DNA of 64,000 bases from Nostoc sp. CHAB 5834 (GTDB taxonomy: Bacteria; Cyanobacteriota; Cyanobacteriia; Cyanobacteriales; Nostocaceae), in assembly GCA_020829485.1 (NCBI GenBank), contig JAIVFU010000031.1:1-64000 (forward strand), read 5' to 3'. Shown here in pieces: positions 56,071 through 64,000 of this stretch. The translations under genes and the position numbers were made by a program. The number at the start of each line of letters is the position of its first letter. The first letter of the stretch is position 1. The notes beneath the pieces were generated by a model. It was given only the letters and a program-made list of their open reading frames with translations. It was not told the origin of the DNA and searched no databases.

Positions 56071-56212
56071 CCCTTGCTCGAAACCTCAAGTGCTGGCTAC
56101 TGCGCTAATTCAGTTTTGGGGAGTTTGCCCTGATTTTAAAATTCCCAAATATGTGCCTGAAAGCTACAGAGTCAACAGCCATTAGCCAAATCTTTAATCT
56201 GGAGCTATCTTT

Positions 56213-56242
56213 GGCGATGCCTACGGCTGGCTACGCCTACGC
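56213..56242. repeat. GCGATGCCTACGGC-family repeat
   Basis: GGCGATGCCTACGGCTGGCT then ACGCCTACGC. The same unit is inside the GNAT gene at 63357-63385. Confidence 0.65.
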
Positions 56243-56285
56243 ATTTTTTGAGTAGATTAACAATAGACCATCTCAAAGGCACGTT

Positions 56286-57101
56286 ATGACTTCTTTTAAT
56301 TCAGTTGAAGATTTGGTACTAGTTGCTGGTGCGACTGGTGGAGTGGGGCAACTAGTGGTAGGCAAGTTACTAGAAAAGGGTTTGAAAGTTCGCGTTTTGA
56401 CACGCAATGCCGCAAAAGCCGAAGAAATGTTTAACCAGAGAGTAGAAATTGCCGTTGGTGACATCCGCCAGCCAGCTACACTACCAGCCGCAACGCAAAA
56501 TGTCAGCCACATCATCAGTTGTACTGGAACCACTGCCTTTCCCTCTGCGCGATGGGAGTTTGAGCAATCCCCAAACTTGATTGAATGGGGAATCACTTTC
56601 CTTAATCCCAAATCTAGTGAAGCAAAAGCAAAGAATAGTCCGGCAAAGGTCGATGCCCAAGGTGTGAGCAACCTAGTGACAGCAGCACCCCGCAATTTGA
56701 AGCGGTTCGTTTTCGTTTCTTCTTGCGGAATTCTCCGTAAAAATCAGTTTCCTTTTAGTGTTCTTAATGCTTTTAGCGTGTTGGATGCCAAACAAAAAGG
56801 CGAAGAGTCCATTATTAATTCAGGATTACCCTACACCATTATCCGCCCAGGACGCTTGATTGACGGCCCATATACCTCATACGACCTCAACACCCTCCTG
56901 AAGGCAAAAACTGGGGGTAAATACGGAGTGGTAGTAGGCACTGGAGATACACTTTCGGGTGATACCAGCCGGATTGATGTAGCAAACGCTTGTGTAGAAT
57001 GCCTTTTACACCCAAGTAGTTCCAGGAAAATTTTTGAAATAGTCAACCAGGGACAAAGGCCGCCTGCAATTAACTGGGAAACTCTTTTTTCTTTGCTCTG
57101 A
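56286..57101 (+). CDS. NAD(P)-binding SDR-type protein
   Basis: This 271-residue atypical short-chain dehydrogenase has an N-terminal Rossmann motif VAGATGGVGQLVVGKLL (about 13-29) and the RVLTRNAAKAEEMF segment, then SSCGIL and YTIIRPGRL (about 180-188). It resembles Ycf39-like or NAD-binding Hopanoid/chlorophyll-assembly proteins but lacks the Tyr-x3-Lys dyad of classical enzymes in the expected form. Probable chaperone or reductase; substrate unknown. Confidence 0.82.
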   Translation: MTSFNSVEDLVLVAGATGGVGQLVVGKLLEKGLKVRVLTRNAAKAEEMFNQRVEIAVGDIRQPATLPAATQNVSHIISCTGTTAFPSARWEFEQSPNLIEWGITFLNPKSSEAKAKNSPAKVDAQGVSNLVTAAPRNLKRFVFVSSCGILRKNQFPFSVLNAFSVLDAKQKGEESIINSGLPYTIIRPGRLIDGPYTSYDLNTLLKAKTGGKYGVVVGTGDTLSGDTSRIDVANACVECLLHPSSSRKIFEIVNQGQRPPAINWETLFSLL

Positions 57102-57715
57102 GTAAGTGCTGAGTAATATTTTATCCAATACCCAGTACCAAAATATTGCTGATTAGGGACTGACAAATAAAAAAATACTCAAAAAACTGGCAAAAAAACT
57201 CTCTTCTCCTCATTCCTCTGTGTTCTCTGCGTCTCTGTGGTTAGTTGATTTGATTAATTTATTTTTTGGAAGTCCCTTATACGGAATACAGAAGCAATGC
57301 TTGCGGCGGGCTATTCGGCGTAGCGTCCTTTAATTTTGTTCTATTTTCGGTACTTTTGTAACTTATTACCTCTAAAGGCGGCAAACACGACTCTACCGTT
57401 ACGGTTCACCCTAATTACTGAAAGTATTAATTCCCATACATTAGACAGAGTGAAGGCAATAAATCCATGAAATAACTAAAAAAACTATTTAGTTAGTTTA
57501 ACCGTCCTAAGTAAGGTTCGGGAAACCACCCTTCATGGACTGGCTAACACTAAGCTTCAGTATATATATCAGCATATCTGGAGTTTTTAACCCCAGAAAA
57601 GCCAAAACAAAGGTATTCATGCTGAACTGGCTGATTTATTGACCCTATTGGTTCAAAATTTAGTCCTTTATATTCTCATTCATTCATTTGTAGTTATACG
57701 GAGCCAGCACCTAAA
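57102..57715. other. 614-bp dnaK upstream region
   Basis: No gene is supported. A GGCGGGCTATTCGGC-type repeat lies near 57304-57320. I saw no CIRCE inverted repeat. Confidence 0.4.
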
Positions 57716-59617
57716 ATGGCAAAAGTAGTTGGAATTGACTTAGGAACAACGAACTCCTGCGTGGCAGTGATGGAAGGTGGTAAACCCACAGTAATTGCTA
57801 ATGCTGAAGGTTTTCGGACAACGCCATCAGTAGTCGCATTTGCGAAAAATGGCGACAACTTGGTTGGGCAAATCGCCAAACGCCAAGCGGTGATGAACCC
57901 CGAAAATACGTTTTACTCAGTCAAACGCTTTATCGGACGCCGCTACGAGGAAGTGAGTAACGAAGCTACGGAAGTTTCTTACAAAGTCCTCAGCAGCAAC
58001 GGCAATGTCAAATTAGATTGTCCTATAGCTGGTAAACCGTTTGCTCCTGAAGAAATTTCTGCAAAAGTTCTTCGCAAACTAGTTGAAGATGCCAGCAAAT
58101 ACTTGGGTGAAACTGTAACCCAAGCTGTAATCACTGTTCCCGCCTACTTCAACGACTCGCAACGCCAAGCGACAAAAGACGCTGGGAAAATTGCCGGGAT
58201 TGAAGTTCTACGGATTATCAACGAGCCTACAGCCGCTTCTTTGGCTTATGGATTTGACAAGAAGAGTAACGAAACCATCCTCGTGTTTGACCTTGGTGGT
58301 GGTACCTTCGACGTATCCGTGCTGGAAGTAGGAGATGGAGTTTTTGAAGTACTAGCCACATCTGGTGATACTCACCTTGGTGGTGACGACTTCGATAAAA
58401 AGATAGTGGACTTCTTAGCTGAGAAGTTCAAGAAAGCCGAAGGCATTGAGCTACGGAAAGACAAGCAAGCTTTACAACGTCTGACTGAAGCCGCAGAAAA
58501 AGCGAAAATTGAGCTTTCTAGCGTTAGCCAAGCAGAAATCAACCTGCCATTTATCACCGCTACCCAGGATGGGCCCAAGCACCTGGATACAACCCTGACT
58601 CGCGCTCAATTTGAAGAACTTTGCTCTGACTTAATCGACCGTTGTCGGATTCCTGTGGAAAACGCCCTTCGGGATGCCAAGTTAAACAAAGGCGATATTG
58701 ATGAAGTGGTATTAGTTGGTGGTTCTACCCGCATTCCCGCAGTCCAACAGATTGTGAAGCAGGTATTGGGTAAAGACCCCAACCAAACCGTCAACCCTGA
58801 TGAAGTCGTAGCAGTTGGTGCAGCTATTCAAGCCGGGGTACTAGCTGGTGATGTAACTGGCATCTTGCTGTTAGACGTGACACCGCTATCTTTGGGTGTT
58901 GAAACATTGGGCGGCGTGATGACCAAAATTATCCCCCGCAACACAACAATTCCCACCAAGAAATCGGAAGTCTTCTCCACTGCTGTGGATGGACAAACAA
59001 ACGTAGAAATTCACGTCCTCCAAGGTGAACGCGAATTCTCTAACGATAACAAGAGCTTGGGAACCTTCCGTCTGGATGGTATTCCTGCTGCACCACGCGG
59101 CGTTCCTCAAATTGAAGTGGTGTTCGACATTGACGCTAACGGTATCCTTAACGTTACCGCTAAGGACAAAGGTACTGGTAAAGAACAGTCCATCAGCATA
59201 ACTGGCGCTTCCACTCTGGATAAAAATGACGTTGACCGGATGGTTAGAGAAGCTGAACAAAACGCTTCATCTGACAAAGAACGGCGTGAGAAGATTGAAC
59301 GCAAGAACCAAGCCGACTCTTTGGCATACCAAGCTGAGAAGCAGCTACAAGAATTGGGCGATAAAGTTCCCGATGCTGACAAGACTAAAGTCGAAGGTTT
59401 GGTGAAAGAACTGCGCGAAGCAGTTGCTAAAGAAGACGATGAGCAAATCAAAAAGCTCACCCCAGAATTGCAACAAGCGTTATTCGCTGTTGGTAGCAAT
59501 ATTTATCAACAAGCTGGTGGCGGTGCTACACCTGGTGCTGAACCTCAAGATAGCGGTTCCACATCTAGTGGTAGCGGTGATGATGTCATTGACGCTGATT
59601 TTACAGAGAGCAAATAA
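57716..59617 (+). CDS. dnaK: Chaperone DnaK (Hsp70)
   Basis: This 633-residue chaperone has [19 protein letters not shown] (5-22), the phosphate-binding [28 protein letters not shown] and linker [17 protein letters not shown]. The C-terminal lid ends in a Gly/Ser-rich region and the DVIDADF tail. It folds client proteins with DnaJ and GrpE; the J-protein at 33983 could be one of its partners. The next genes are unrelated, so grpE and dnaJ are elsewhere. Confidence 0.97.
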   Translation: MAKVVGIDLGTTNSCVAVMEGGKPTVIANAEGFRTTPSVVAFAKNGDNLVGQIAKRQAVMNPENTFYSVKRFIGRRYEEVSNEATEVSYKVLSSNGNVKLDCPIAGKPFAPEEISAKVLRKLVEDASKYLGETVTQAVITVPAYFNDSQRQATKDAGKIAGIEVLRIINEPTAASLAYGFDKKSNETILVFDLGGGTFDVSVLEVGDGVFEVLATSGDTHLGGDDFDKKIVDFLAEKFKKAEGIELRKDKQALQRLTEAAEKAKIELSSVSQAEINLPFITATQDGPKHLDTTLTRAQFEELCSDLIDRCRIPVENALRDAKLNKGDIDEVVLVGGSTRIPAVQQIVKQVLGKDPNQTVNPDEVVAVGAAIQAGVLAGDVTGILLLDVTPLSLGVETLGGVMTKIIPRNTTIPTKKSEVFSTAVDGQTNVEIHVLQGEREFSNDNKSLGTFRLDGIPAAPRGVPQIEVVFDIDANGILNVTAKDKGTGKEQSISITGASTLDKNDVDRMVREAEQNASSDKERREKIERKNQADSLAYQAEKQLQELGDKVPDADKTKVEGLVKELREAVAKEDDEQIKKLTPELQQALFAVGSNIYQQAGGGATPGAEPQDSGSTSSGSGDDVIDADFTESK

Positions 59618-59663
59618 TTTCCCTACTTCTTTTGGGAAGATTATTTAGTCGCACCTCATATTA

Positions 59664-59699
59664 CCCACTCAGGCAAATCCCTGAGTGGGGATTTTTTTT
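59664..59699 (+). terminator. Intrinsic terminator of dnaK
   Basis: CCCACTCAGG caaatc CCTGAGTGGG followed by GATTTTTTTT, 46 nt after the stop. Confidence 0.92.
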
Positions 59700-59725
59700 A
59701 AGGAGTTATGAGTTAAAAGTTAGGA

Positions 59726-59753
59726 GTAGAGACGCGATTAATCGCGTCTCTAC
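59726..59753. repeat. GTAGAGACG-family palindrome
   Basis: GTAGAGACGCGATT then its exact reverse complement (28 bp). Confidence 0.75.
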
Positions 59754-59951
59754 AGGAGTTTGAAGTTTGAGTAAAACTAATATTGGTAACTCTTAATCTT
59801 AATTCTTAACTTTATTCCTAATACCAATTTTAAAAATGATTGCGACAGATGGACAGAGAAAACCCAGATACACTAAGCGGTTTCCAATCCAAAATCTAAA
59901 ATTCAAAATCTAAAATGGTATAACTCCTCACTCTCAACTCCTAACTCCCTT

Positions 59952-60596
59952 ATGCCATATCCACAAGCACCTTGGACACTTCAGGGCTATGCTATCCAAA
60001 CTCTGCATTTGGTAAATGTTGACCAAGTGCGCCCTTTGATTCCCTTAGAGTTAGAAATTATTTCTGTATGGCCTGGTAAGACTCTCGCTAGTGTATATTT
60101 ATCTCATTATGGGTCAGGCTCGGTACTGGAGTACAGCGAGTTAATTGTTGCCCCAGCTGTGGTTAATTACCAGAGCAAAATCGGTGGTTGGATTTCCCAT
60201 ATTTATGTAGATAATGCTGATTCGGTGGCTGGTGGTCGAGAAATTTGGGGACTACCAAAGGAACTAGCTGAGTTTACCTGGGAACAAGGAAAGTATGTTA
60301 CTGTGCATCAGGGAAATCAAAGATTGTGTAGTCTTAACTATAATCAACAAAGCTTGGCATGGAGACAGTGGTTAACTGCTTCTGCTTTCAGCACCAAGGG
60401 TGGTGATTTGCTGATATTCCCTGCTGAATTTGAGTCTGTGTTGGGTTTGATTGGTTCTAAGTTAGAAATCCCCGGCGAAAGTCCTTTTTCTGGAATAGAT
60501 TTAGGTCAGCCTTGGTTAACTGTGCGTTGTGAGCAGATGAGTTTGCGGATTGATGCACCAACAGTTGTAGGACACGGAAAGCAGAAGTTTACCTAG
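59952..60596 (+). CDS. Acetoacetate decarboxylase-like protein
   Basis: This 214-residue protein has the ADC-type barrel with PWTLQGYAIQTL, VWPGKTLASVYLSHY, YSELIVAPAVV and GGREIWGLPKELAEFTW. True decarboxylases use a Lys in a conserved hydrophobic context; here GLPKELA carries a Lys (about 103) in that region, typical of the ADC superfamily. Many such cyanobacterial proteins have unknown substrates. Confidence 0.85.
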   Translation: MPYPQAPWTLQGYAIQTLHLVNVDQVRPLIPLELEIISVWPGKTLASVYLSHYGSGSVLEYSELIVAPAVVNYQSKIGGWISHIYVDNADSVAGGREIWGLPKELAEFTWEQGKYVTVHQGNQRLCSLNYNQQSLAWRQWLTASAFSTKGGDLLIFPAEFESVLGLIGSKLEIPGESPFSGIDLGQPWLTVRCEQMSLRIDAPTVVGHGKQKFT

Positions 60597-60632
60597 CTTT
60601 AACAAAGGTATGTTGCTCTAAGTCTTGTTAAT

Positions 60633-60722
60633 TAGACATCTCCGAAAAATAATGTAGAGACGTAGCACTGCTACGTCTCTACAAGGGTTTTGGGTAACGC
60701 ATATTTAATTTCTGGAGATGTC
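60633..60722. repeat. Palindrome nested in a longer inverted repeat
   Basis: AGACATCTCC (60634-60643) and GGAGATGTCT (60713-60722) enclose GTAGAGACGTAGCA c TGCTACGTCTCTAC (60654-60682). Confidence 0.65.
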
Positions 60723-60802
60723 TCTTGAACTGTTAGCTGGATTTACGCCAAGTTGTACTAAGCAATTTCCAGGTTCAGCCTTGGGATTATTTTGAAAATA
60801 TC

Positions 60803-62683
60803 TTAACTTCCCAACATCTGCAAGTTATGTAAAGTGGCATAAAGCCCGCCTTCTTGTATTAGTTGTTCATGGCTTCCCTGTTCGATTAATTCGCCGCGCT
60901 TCAGAACAAAAATCCGGTCTACATTGCGAATTGTAGACAGGCGGTGAGCAATAATAATCGCGGTACGTCTGAGCAAAAGCTGGTTTAATGCCTCTTGAAC
61001 TAAAGCTTCTGTGCCAACATCTAAACTAGCGGTAGCTTCATCTAGTACCAATATTTGGGGATTGCGAATGGCAGCCCGCGCAAAGGCTAATAGTTGCTTT
61101 TGACCACTAGAAATATTTGTGCCCCGTTCTCGCAGTTGAGTATCATAACCTTGGGGTAGTTCTTCTATAAACTGGGCAATGTTGGTTTGCTCTGCTGCTT
61201 GTTGAATCTGTTCAATGGTATAGCCATCTCCTAAAGAAATGTTGCTTTTAACATCGCCAGCAAACAAAAAGCCTTCTTGGAAAATTACTGCCATGTAGCT
61301 CCGCAGTTCTGCCTGTGCTACTTCCCGAATATCTACGCCATCTATGAGAATACGTCCTTGGGTGGGTTCGTAGAGACGGCACAAAAGACGGATGATCGAA
61401 CTTTTACCCGCACCTGTGGGGCCGACTAATGCAATTTTTTCACCAGGATGAATGGTGAAATCTAAGTCTTTAATTACGTAATCATCATTTTTGTAAGCAA
61501 ACCAGACGTGATCAAAACGGATTTCTCCCAGTTCAGGTGGGGAAGTGACATCTGGAGATTCTAGATTTGCAACGATCTCGTCTATGTAACCAAATTTTGC
61601 ATCCAATATTGAGAAGCGGACATTGGCGCGATCGCGGATTTCGATCGGTTCATCTAATATATCGCCTACACGTTCTATTGCAGTAAAACCTGCTTGAATT
61701 ACTGTAAATTTTTCGGCAAAATCCCTTAAAGGATCAAATAATCGCTGGGCATATAAGATAAATGCAGATAATGTCCCGAAAGCTAAAGTTTTTCCTAATA
61801 GTAAGGAACCACCCATGCCTAAAACAGCTGCGATCGCAATCAGACCAATCCATTCTAAGGTGGCTGAAATAAATGAATCATAAAAGATGGTTTTATCCAT
61901 TTGCTGAGTGTAGCGGCTGTTTGTGGCGCGAAACAATTCGGCATTAAATTTTTCCCTACGGAACAACTGCACTACGTTAATGCCAACCACATTTTCTTGT
62001 AACTGTGAGTTCAATATAGAAAGTTCTTCCCGCCCTTTGTAATTGGCTTTGCGGTACTGTTGCTGAATGTAAACAATTAACCAGCTAATTGGTAACAACA
62101 TCACTAGCAGCAAGCAAGTAAGTTGCCATTCGATGGAAAACATTAAACCCAAAATCACCAGCATGGAAAACAAATTGGACACAATGCCAATCGCCCCAGT
62201 AGAAAAGACATCGCCTAACACTTCCACATCGCTCGTGATTCTGGTGATTAATTTACCTACGGGTGTACGGTCAAAAAACCGTACTGCTAACGATGTCACA
62301 TGCTGAAATAAGTCTTGGCGAATTGCTGCGGTGATTTGTTGCCCTAGCTTTTGTACTAAATAACCTTGATAGCCTGTTAAAATCAGTCGGCTTGCGATCG
62401 CAACAAATAACAATCCCTCCAGGATATTTAGCCCTTCGGATAAGGGACGATTCCTGAGAAATTCGTAAGTGTTTGGTTCATTGCGAATTAGGGAGATAGC
62501 TTGGCCAATCAACAGTGGTTGTACGGCATTAGCTAGGGCAAGCGGTACAAGTAAGCCCATTGATAGCGCCAACAGCCGTCCGCTACGACGGGCATAAGGC
62601 ACTAAACGCAAAAACAACCGCCAATCATTTTCACGGCGATGGTCTTGCGTATAAGATTTTTTGAGAGATTGGTAGATGCTCAT
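60803..62683 (-). CDS. ABC exporter (fused permease and ATPase)
   Basis: This 626-residue half-transporter has six membrane helices in residues about 35-340, then Walker A GPTGAGKSS, signature ISSGQKQLL (changed from LSGGQ), Walker B ILVLDEATASLD and switch IIAHRLST. It works as a dimer exporting lipids, peptides or drugs across the cytoplasmic membrane. It belongs to the MsbA/LmrA-like group. The substrate is unknown. It is divergent from the GNAT pair. Confidence 0.92.
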   Translation of the reverse strand: MSIYQSLKKSYTQDHRRENDWRLFLRLVPYARRSGRLLALSMGLLVPLALANAVQPLLIGQAISLIRNEPNTYEFLRNRPLSEGLNILEGLLFVAIASRLILTGYQGYLVQKLGQQITAAIRQDLFQHVTSLAVRFFDRTPVGKLITRITSDVEVLGDVFSTGAIGIVSNLFSMLVILGLMFSIEWQLTCLLLVMLLPISWLIVYIQQQYRKANYKGREELSILNSQLQENVVGINVVQLFRREKFNAELFRATNSRYTQQMDKTIFYDSFISATLEWIGLIAIAAVLGMGGSLLLGKTLAFGTLSAFILYAQRLFDPLRDFAEKFTVIQAGFTAIERVGDILDEPIEIRDRANVRFSILDAKFGYIDEIVANLESPDVTSPPELGEIRFDHVWFAYKNDDYVIKDLDFTIHPGEKIALVGPTGAGKSSIIRLLCRLYEPTQGRILIDGVDIREVAQAELRSYMAVIFQEGFLFAGDVKSNISLGDGYTIEQIQQAAEQTNIAQFIEELPQGYDTQLRERGTNISSGQKQLLAFARAAIRNPQILVLDEATASLDVGTEALVQEALNQLLLRRTAIIIAHRLSTIRNVDRIFVLKRGELIEQGSHEQLIQEGGLYATLHNLQMLGS

Positions 62684-62757
62684 AGTAAGAGCATTATATT
62701 AATGTTTGGAAAAAAACACGCATGTTTAAAGTAGCGTTTGTCTTCTTACTCTGTACC

Positions 62758-62982
62758 ATGCCTGAGATAGAAACTGCAAGACTGTTACTAAGACCCTATA
62801 CTCCTCAAGACCTGGATGAACTTGCTTTCATTTTGAGCAACCTAGCAGTTATGAGGTATTTACCCAGAGGGACTATACCTAAAGATCAGGTAAAAAATGT
62901 AGTGTATTATGCTCTGGCTCGTTCCGAATGGCGATCGGATGTTCTCTTTACATTTTGCAAATTTAAATTTGAATTGGGGTAA
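62758..62982 (+). pseudogene. GNAT acetyltransferase copy with internal deletion
   Basis: Starting at ATG 62758 the frame reads MPEIETARLLLRPYTPQDLDEL, paralogous to the next gene's N-terminus. After about residue 46 it joins NVVYYALARSEWRSD, which corresponds to the C-terminus of the next gene (DVVYYAASNSEWQAD). About 115 codons that include the acetyl-CoA loop are missing, so it is non-functional. Confidence 0.7.
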
Positions 62983-62984
62983 TT

Positions 62985-63539
62985 ATGCCTGACATCGAAA
63001 CTGCGCGGCTGCAACTAAGGCATTTCAATCTAAATGACTTTGATTACCTATTTCGCCTCTACAGCGATGCAGAAGTCATGAAGTATCTGTTGCCAAGAAC
63101 AAGGGAACAAACCCAGGCAAGTTTAAACAAGCATATCCAACAGTGGCAACAACACAACTTTGAGATGTGGGCAGTAATATACAAAGAAACTGGTACAATG
63201 ATTGGCCGGTGTGGACTTGGGTTTCTGGAAAATACGCCAGAAGTTGAGCTTGGCTACGTGTTTGACAAGTCCTATTGGAACATGGGACTGGCAACTGAAG
63301 CATCTCTTGCAACTTTAAAGTTTGGATTTTGGGAAGTGAAGCTAAATCGGATAGTAGCGATGCCTACGGCGGGCTACGCCTACGCTCATCCAGAAAACAT
63401 CGCTTCAGTGCGAGTCATTCAAAAGGTAGGGATGAAGTACGAAAAGAATGCTAGCTATTACGGACATGATGTAGTATACTATGCTGCCTCAAACTCAGAA
63501 TGGCAAGCGGATGATTCCCTTTACATTTCGCAATCTTAA
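62985..63539 (+). CDS. RimJ/RimL-type GNAT acetyltransferase
   Basis: This 184-residue acetyltransferase has ETARLQLRHFNLNDFDYLF, YVFDKSYWNMGLATEASLATLKFGF (acetyl-CoA-binding) and PENIASVRVIQKVGMKYEK. In VAMPTAGYAYAHPEN the nine residues before HPEN are encoded by a dispersed repeat; relatives have only VA and HPEN. It begins 2 nt after the deleted paralogue, showing tandem duplication. Confidence 0.88.
   Translation: MPDIETARLQLRHFNLNDFDYLFRLYSDAEVMKYLLPRTREQTQASLNKHIQQWQQHNFEMWAVIYKETGTMIGRCGLGFLENTPEVELGYVFDKSYWNMGLATEASLATLKFGFWEVKLNRIVAMPTAGYAYAHPENIASVRVIQKVGMKYEKNASYYGHDVVYYAASNSEWQADDSLYISQS
63357..63385 (+). repeat. GCGATGCCTACGGC repeat inserted in the GNAT gene
   Basis: GCGATGCCTACGGCGGGCTA followed by CGCCTACGC. 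Encodes AMPTAGYAYA in frame. Confidence 0.7.
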
Positions 63540-63854
63540 AACTATCAGATCCCGCAGCCTACAGAGTCATGGGCGAACCAACTGCTACATATAAAAACCA
63601 CTGCTGCAAACTCAATAAAGCTATAGAGAATATATGCTTTAGGTTTTTGATAGGGACGCATAGCTGCGCGTTCTACTAGGTTCTTTGTATTAATTACTTC
63701 ATAAATATCCTGTAAGTATGAATTGATATCATATTTTTATGTTTAAGTCTTATATCTAAAGATAGATGATTAAGGTTAAAATTTGGGAAACCTAAGAGAG
63801 GTTCATTCCTAAAAGATGTCCTGCCTATTTATCGCAGAATGCAACTGAGGTCAG
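63540..63854. other. 315-bp intergenic region
   Basis: No gene or recognisable repeat is seen. It may hold the promoter of the TPR gene that follows. Confidence 0.4.
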
Positions 63855-64000
63855 ATGACGCAACCTTTAAATCAAGTCAAAGAGTGGGAACAACGTCGTG
63901 ATGAAGCAAGCCGCTACTACCAGCGCGGTAGATTCCAAGAGTCTCTGGATCTGGCAACGGAGAATTTACACTTGGCTAGATCAATTCCAGATAGAGCCAG
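63855..64000 (+). CDS. TPR-type protein, N-terminal part (runs off right edge)
   Basis: ATG 63855 starts MTQPLNQVKEWEQRRDEASRYYQRGRFQESLDLATENL, a helical pattern like tetratricopeptide repeats. The frame is open to the end of the window. Family beyond TPR is not clear. Confidence 0.6.
   Translation, partial: MTQPLNQVKEWEQRRDEASRYYQRGRFQESLDLATENLHLARSIPDRA

Larger units (their letters stand above)
59618..59951. other. Downstream region of dnaK
   Basis: Holds the dnaK terminator (59664-59699) and a palindrome (59726-59753). Repeated CTCCTAACTC strings precede the next gene. No gene seen. Confidence 0.5.

Noticed and set aside
57527..57540. GGTTCGGGAAACC as a tRNA T-arm
   Set aside because: No acceptor stem, D-arm or anticodon arm can be built around it.
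57480..57600. Possible CIRCE or sRNA element before dnaK
   Set aside because: No 9-bp CIRCE inverted repeat and no convincing hairpin with T-run were found.

Overview
The window looks like chromosomal DNA of a filamentous, nitrogen-fixing (Nostoc/Anabaena-type) cyanobacterium. The HIP1 octamer GCGATCGC is very frequent and heptanucleotide tandem repeats (STRR) are present. There are many dispersed palindromic repeats, a broken copy of the nifH 5' end, XisH/XisI pairs, a cobalamin-type ribonucleotide reductase split by a small intron, a PilT gene and a KaiB-domain gene.

Region 1 (1-13.3 kb) is a type I-D CRISPR-Cas locus read on the minus strand: cas3' helicase, then a DUF433 gene, a PD-(D/E)XK (DUF1016-like) nuclease, cas10d, csc2, csc1, a 2OG-Fe(II) oxygenase overlapping cas6, cas4, and a cas1 cut after about 42 codons by an IS630-type element that runs off the left edge. 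A WYL-type regulator is divergent at the right end. No full CRISPR array lies in the window; one degenerate repeat-like sequence sits in the gap between cas3' and the rest. Interference genes look intact while the adaptation gene is broken.

Region 2 (13.3-16.5 kb) is a small putative RiPP locus: a 34-residue Ser/Thr/Cys-containing peptide, an aminoglycoside-phosphotransferase-like kinase and a HopA1-family protein. This pair is known from class V lanthipeptide and thioamitide pathways (LxmK/LxmY, TvaC/TvaD).

Region 3 (16.6-29.3 kb) is mostly housekeeping: wecB, a small membrane protein, pilT, a KaiB-domain protein, an M23 peptidase, an MscS-type channel and ahcY. It ends with two tandem xisH-xisI pairs, the second xisH carrying a nonsense codon.

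Region 4 (29.3-42.9 kb) is rich in mobile and repeat DNA: an IS1634-type remnant, a 210-bp MITE nested in another inverted-repeat element, STRRs, a 21-nt-periodic minisatellite and a nifH fragment. Among these lie a hydroxylase-SDR fusion, a DUF72 gene, a DnaJ-pentapeptide protein, and a DAHP synthase gene behind an aromatic-residue leader peptide and attenuator. nrdJ is interrupted by a 289-nt group I intron.

Region 5 (43-64 kb) holds GNAT and Uma2 genes, an AtzG/AtzE-like amidase pair, three small unknown genes, a glutaredoxin-like gene, murE, three histidine kinases, AIM24, an NAD-binding protein, dnaK, an acetoacetate-decarboxylase-like protein, an ABC exporter, a tandem GNAT pair (one deleted internally) and the start of a TPR protein. 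A theme of the window is palindromic repeats that have entered reading frames without breaking them (cas6, amidase, glutaredoxin, histidine kinase, GNAT). All family assignments come from reading the translated sequences, not from database searches.
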